This document shows positions 8,030-9,777 of a stretch of 9,777 nucleotides of DNA, piece by piece (position 1 is the stretch's first letter; the number at the start of each line of letters is the position of its first letter). The stretch comes from Bryobacteraceae bacterium (GTDB lineage Bacteria; Acidobacteriota; Terriglobia; Bryobacterales; Bryobacteraceae), in NCBI GenBank assembly GCA_030044325.1, contig JASHWA010000426.1, positions 1 to 9,777 on the forward strand, in the 5' to 3' direction. Under the pieces are notes generated by a model. That model had not been told where the DNA came from. It saw only the letters and a list, made by a program, of their open reading frames with translations, and did no database searches. The translations under genes and the position numbers were made by a program.

Positions 8030-8065
8030 TGCGGATGATGCTAATCTGAAGGCATCATGAGCATC
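8028..8065 (+). promoter_or_regulatory. vapBC operator: nested dyad with four GATGC half-sites
   Basis: GATGC occurs at 8028-8032 and 8037-8041, and its reverse complement GCATC at 8052-8056 and 8061-8065. All four share one symmetry centre at 8046.5, and each pair has a 9-bp step. The inner arms extend to perfect 7-mers, ATGATGC (8035-8041) and GCATCAT (8052-8058). Twelve of fourteen arm positions pair. A weak extended -10 (TG at 8039-8040, TAATCT at 8042-8047) sits at the centre, and the right arm covers the vapB ATG. This fits autoregulation by a ribbon-helix-helix VapB or the VapBC complex. Symmetry is seen; binding is inferred. Confidence 0.65.
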
Positions 8066-8305
8066 CGGACGACGGTAACGCTCGACGACGACGTCATCCA
8101 GCGGGTGAAGCGGGAAAGCCGCGCGCGCGGGGCATCGTTTAAGGAGACAATTAACGATCTTCTTCGAGCCGCGCTTCTCGAAAAGCCCAAGCCGCGGCGG
8201 AAACCATTCAAGATCCGGGCGATGAACCTGGGATATCGCCCCGGACTGAACTACGACAAGATCGAACAGTTGATCGAATACGCCGAAGGCCCCTGGCATC
8301 GATGA
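8057..8305 (+). CDS. vapB: VapB-like antitoxin, ribbon-helix-helix family
   Basis: An 82-aa antitoxin that neutralises the following VapC ribonuclease and probably represses its own operon. Residues 2-40 match the ribbon-helix-helix fold: an N-terminal strand IRTTVTLDDDV, helix 1 (about 12-24), a turn RGASF, and helix 2 KETINDLLRAAL. Residues 41-82 form the toxin-binding tail: a basic linker (KPKPRRKPFKIR), then YRPGLNYDKIEQLIEYAEGPWHR, the usual ending of VapB proteins of this group, which wraps the PIN domain. The start at ATG 8057 has GAAGG (8048-8052) only 4 nt upstream, a tight spacing. The stop overlaps the vapC start in ATGA (8302-8305), coupling translation and keeping antitoxin ahead of toxin. 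Confidence 0.92.
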   Translation: MSIRTTVTLDDDVIQRVKRESRARGASFKETINDLLRAALLEKPKPRRKPFKIRAMNLGYRPGLNYDKIEQLIEYAEGPWHR

Positions 8306-8733
8306 TCGTGCTCGACGCCAACATTCTGATCTACGCATACAACGCTCAAGCCCCCCAATACCGGGTAGCGTCGGCGTGGCTGCAGCGCGCGATGGCGGGC
8401 GATGAGCCGATCGGCTTGCCGTGGACATCCATTTGGGCGTTCCTCCGGCTTACGACCGATGCGCGGGTGTGGCCCACGCCGGGACGTCCCCAAGAGGCGT
8501 TCGCGGCTGTTCATGATTGGCTAAAGCAGCCTGGCGTGGTCGTCTTGAATCCCGGCCCGCGGCACGCTGAACTGCTCGAGTCACTGGTGAGGGGCCAGCG
8601 CGCCACCGGCCCCATGGTGAGCGATGCCGTGCTCGCGGCGTTGGCGATCGAGAACGGCGCGGTGCTGGCGTCCACCGATCGCGATTTCAGCCGGTTTCCG
8701 AACCTGCGCTGGATCGACCCGCTGGCGGCGTGA
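8302..8733 (+). CDS. vapC: VapC toxin, PIN-domain ribonuclease
   Basis: A 143-aa PIN-domain endoribonuclease. VapC toxins cleave RNA, often tRNA or the rRNA sarcin-ricin loop, using Mg2+ or Mn2+ held by acidic residues. Visible here: D5 in VLDANILIYAYN, the WAFLRLTTDARVW segment (45-57), D108 in MVSDAVLAALAIENGA, and D126/D128 in STDRDFSRFPNLRW near the C-terminus. The second acidic residue of many PIN domains (Glu near position 46) is absent; the WAFLR form, with Arg 49, is in my recollection common in this VapC subfamily and need not mean loss of activity. No frameshift is seen. The gene overlaps vapB by 4 nt and ends one base before the stop of the converging minus-strand gene. The RNA target is unknown. 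Confidence 0.93.
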   Translation: MIVLDANILIYAYNAQAPQYRVASAWLQRAMAGDEPIGLPWTSIWAFLRLTTDARVWPTPGRPQEAFAAVHDWLKQPGVVVLNPGPRHAELLESLVRGQRATGPMVSDAVLAALAIENGAVLASTDRDFSRFPNLRWIDPLAA

Positions 8734-8734
8734 T

Positions 8735-9777
8735 CTATTTCACCTCTACGCTTGCCGTGTCCGAATTCGTCGCGCCCGTCTTCATTTCCTTCACGGTCAC
8801 CAGGATCGTGTACCATCCCGGCGCCAGATTCATCTCCCGCACCAGCGTCGTCCGGGCGGGTTTCGGCACGGATTGATCGAACCACGCAGCCGCGAATCCC
8901 GCACTGTTGGTCGCACGAGCCGAAACGGCCACATCGCCGGCGTAGTCGAGCGGAATCGAAACGGTCACCTTGCCGGGAGCGCTGACGGTGGCCCTGATCT
9001 TCAGGCCGGACGGAGCTGCCGCCTTCACTTCCTCTTTGGCGTGCGGGTCGGTGGTCATCCGATACTCGCCGTTTCTCTGCGGATCGACAAATTCGATGAT
9101 GATGTTCGTCCCCACCCCTTCGATGAGCTTGTATCTCCACTGCTCGAACGGAACCGTATTCGCCGTCCCGCCACCGCCCTCCGCCGGCCGTTGGTAGGCC
9201 CCTCCCGACGGGTGCGATTCGATCTCGTCCGGCGGCCCGTACTTGATGTAAATCATCCCGCGATCGGTTTTCCACCCCGGGAGCGTCGGCGACTTGAACC
9301 GGTTGTTCGCAAACGCGATGCGGCGATAGTGCTCCTCTTTGAACTCGTTCTCCGGAGTTCCCGGCGTCGGATCGCGCCGCAGCCAGAAATCTTCGATGAA
9401 CTTCTCGCGCTCGGCGTCGGTTGAAAGCGACTGGAACTGCTTTCGCTCCGCGTCGGTGATGATATACACGACGTCTTCGTCGAGCCACCTCTCATAGACG
9501 GGCGGAATTGCGGCGTTCTGCGCCGGCGCTTGCGCGTTCGCGAATCCGACGGCCAGCGCGATCAGGACCATGGCCGCGGAAATCAGCGGCAGGCCTGAAT
9601 TACGGGTTTCGGGCTGGCGCAGCACGCGGCGGACGCGGCGCACGAGGTCGCCGTCGGTGGCGGCCAAGGCCGGCGCGAGCGCGCCGCGATTGCGCTCGAC
9701 CGACACGAGCGCGCTCGCATAGACCAGCGGATCGGCGTTGGCGGCGAGCACCATATCGTCGCAGCAATTCTCCCGCT
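8735..9777 (-). CDS. M56/BlaR1-like peptidase tail fused to a GWxTD domain, N-terminally truncated by the window edge
   Basis: The frame is open to the right edge, so only the C-terminal 347 or so residues are seen. The visible start reads RENCCDD (9755-9775), then a YASALVSVE segment about a dozen residues later; this resembles the end of M56/BlaR1 antirepressor-type zinc peptidases, whose HExxH would lie outside. An Arg-rich stretch (RRVRRVL) precedes a transmembrane segment (about 9539-9592), then a putative extracytoplasmic domain. That domain has WLDEDVVYIIT, FIEDFWLRRDPTPGTPENEF and the GWKTD motif (9263-9277) followed by RGMIYIKYGPPDEIE, all typical of GWxTD proteins. A beta-rich C-terminal part of about 100 residues ends at TAG 8735-8737. 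BlaR1 carries a penicillin-binding sensor at this place; here GWxTD replaces it, so ligand and target are unknown. A BlaI-type repressor may lie to the right. The GWxTD call is firm; the M56 call rests on a short end motif. Confidence 0.85.
   Translation of the reverse strand, partial: RENCCDDMVLAANADPLVYASALVSVERNRGALAPALAATDGDLVRRVRRVLRQPETRNSGLPLISAAMVLIALAVGFANAQAPAQNAAIPPVYERWLDEDVVYIITDAERKQFQSLSTDAEREKFIEDFWLRRDPTPGTPENEFKEEHYRRIAFANNRFKSPTLPGWKTDRGMIYIKYGPPDEIESHPSGGAYQRPAEGGGGTANTVPFEQWRYKLIEGVGTNIIIEFVDPQRNGEYRMTTDPHAKEEVKAAAPSGLKIRATVSAPGKVTVSIPLDYAGDVAVSARATNSAGFAAAWFDQSVPKPARTTLVREMNLAPGWYTILVTVKEMKTGATNSDTASVEVK

Noticed and set aside
8026..8049. Seven-codon mini-ORF (ATGATGCGG...) before vapB as a leader peptide
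   Set aside because: It has no ribosome site, and its repeats are better explained as operator half-sites.
7139..8428. Long minus-strand open frame (429 codons) opposite the parvulin gene and vapBC
   Set aside because: It runs across three well-supported genes, shows no recognisable domain, and arises from GC-rich codon bias.
8511..9488. Second minus-strand frame overlapping the GWxTD region
   Set aside because: It is Arg-rich with no motif, while the other frame contains the GWxTD motif and the M56-like end.
9569..9571. Internal ATG as a separate start for the GWxTD gene
   Set aside because: There is no Shine-Dalgarno upstream and it would cut the hydrophobic segment short, while the frame continues unbroken through the M56-like tail.

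Overview
The window looks like chromosomal DNA from a GC-rich Gram-negative bacterium. A tripartite efflux pump with an outer-membrane lipoprotein implies two membranes. The M56-like/GWxTD protein at the right edge, together with vapBC and parvulin lipoproteins, best fits Acidobacteriota (Solibacter/Bryobacter-like). That assignment rests on gene-family recall and not on any marker gene, so it is tentative. No rRNA, tRNA, CRISPR array, insertion sequence, transposase or phage gene was seen.

Layout. Bases 1-5753 hold a tight plus-strand efflux operon: a membrane-fusion adaptor cut by the left edge, a full HAE1-type RND pump (1066 aa) and a full NodT/OprM-type outer-membrane lipoprotein (471 aa). 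The junctions are 2 nt and 1 nt, so the three parts of one envelope-spanning drug or solvent pump are probably co-transcribed and translationally coupled. No regulator is in view; it may lie to the left. A 159-nt gap follows, then a stand-alone membrane-anchored SAM methyltransferase (5913-6857). A 152-nt gap precedes a SurA/PrsA-like parvulin lipoprotein (7010-8029). A vapBC toxin-antitoxin module (8057-8733) begins 27 nt later and has a clear four-half-site palindrome over its start. On the minus strand, converging with vapC and leaving one base between the stop codons, is the 3' part of a gene joining an M56/BlaR1-like peptidase tail to a GWxTD domain (8735 to beyond 9777).

How they fit together. 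Most products act in the cell envelope (pump, parvulin chaperone, anchored methyltransferase, M56-like sensor), but only the pump genes and the vapBC pair are clearly functional units. No gap exceeds 300 bases. The most notable items are the nested vapBC operator, the M56-GWxTD fusion, and -10-like elements placed so close to start codons that very short or absent leaders are likely. I see no wholly undescribed multi-gene system here.
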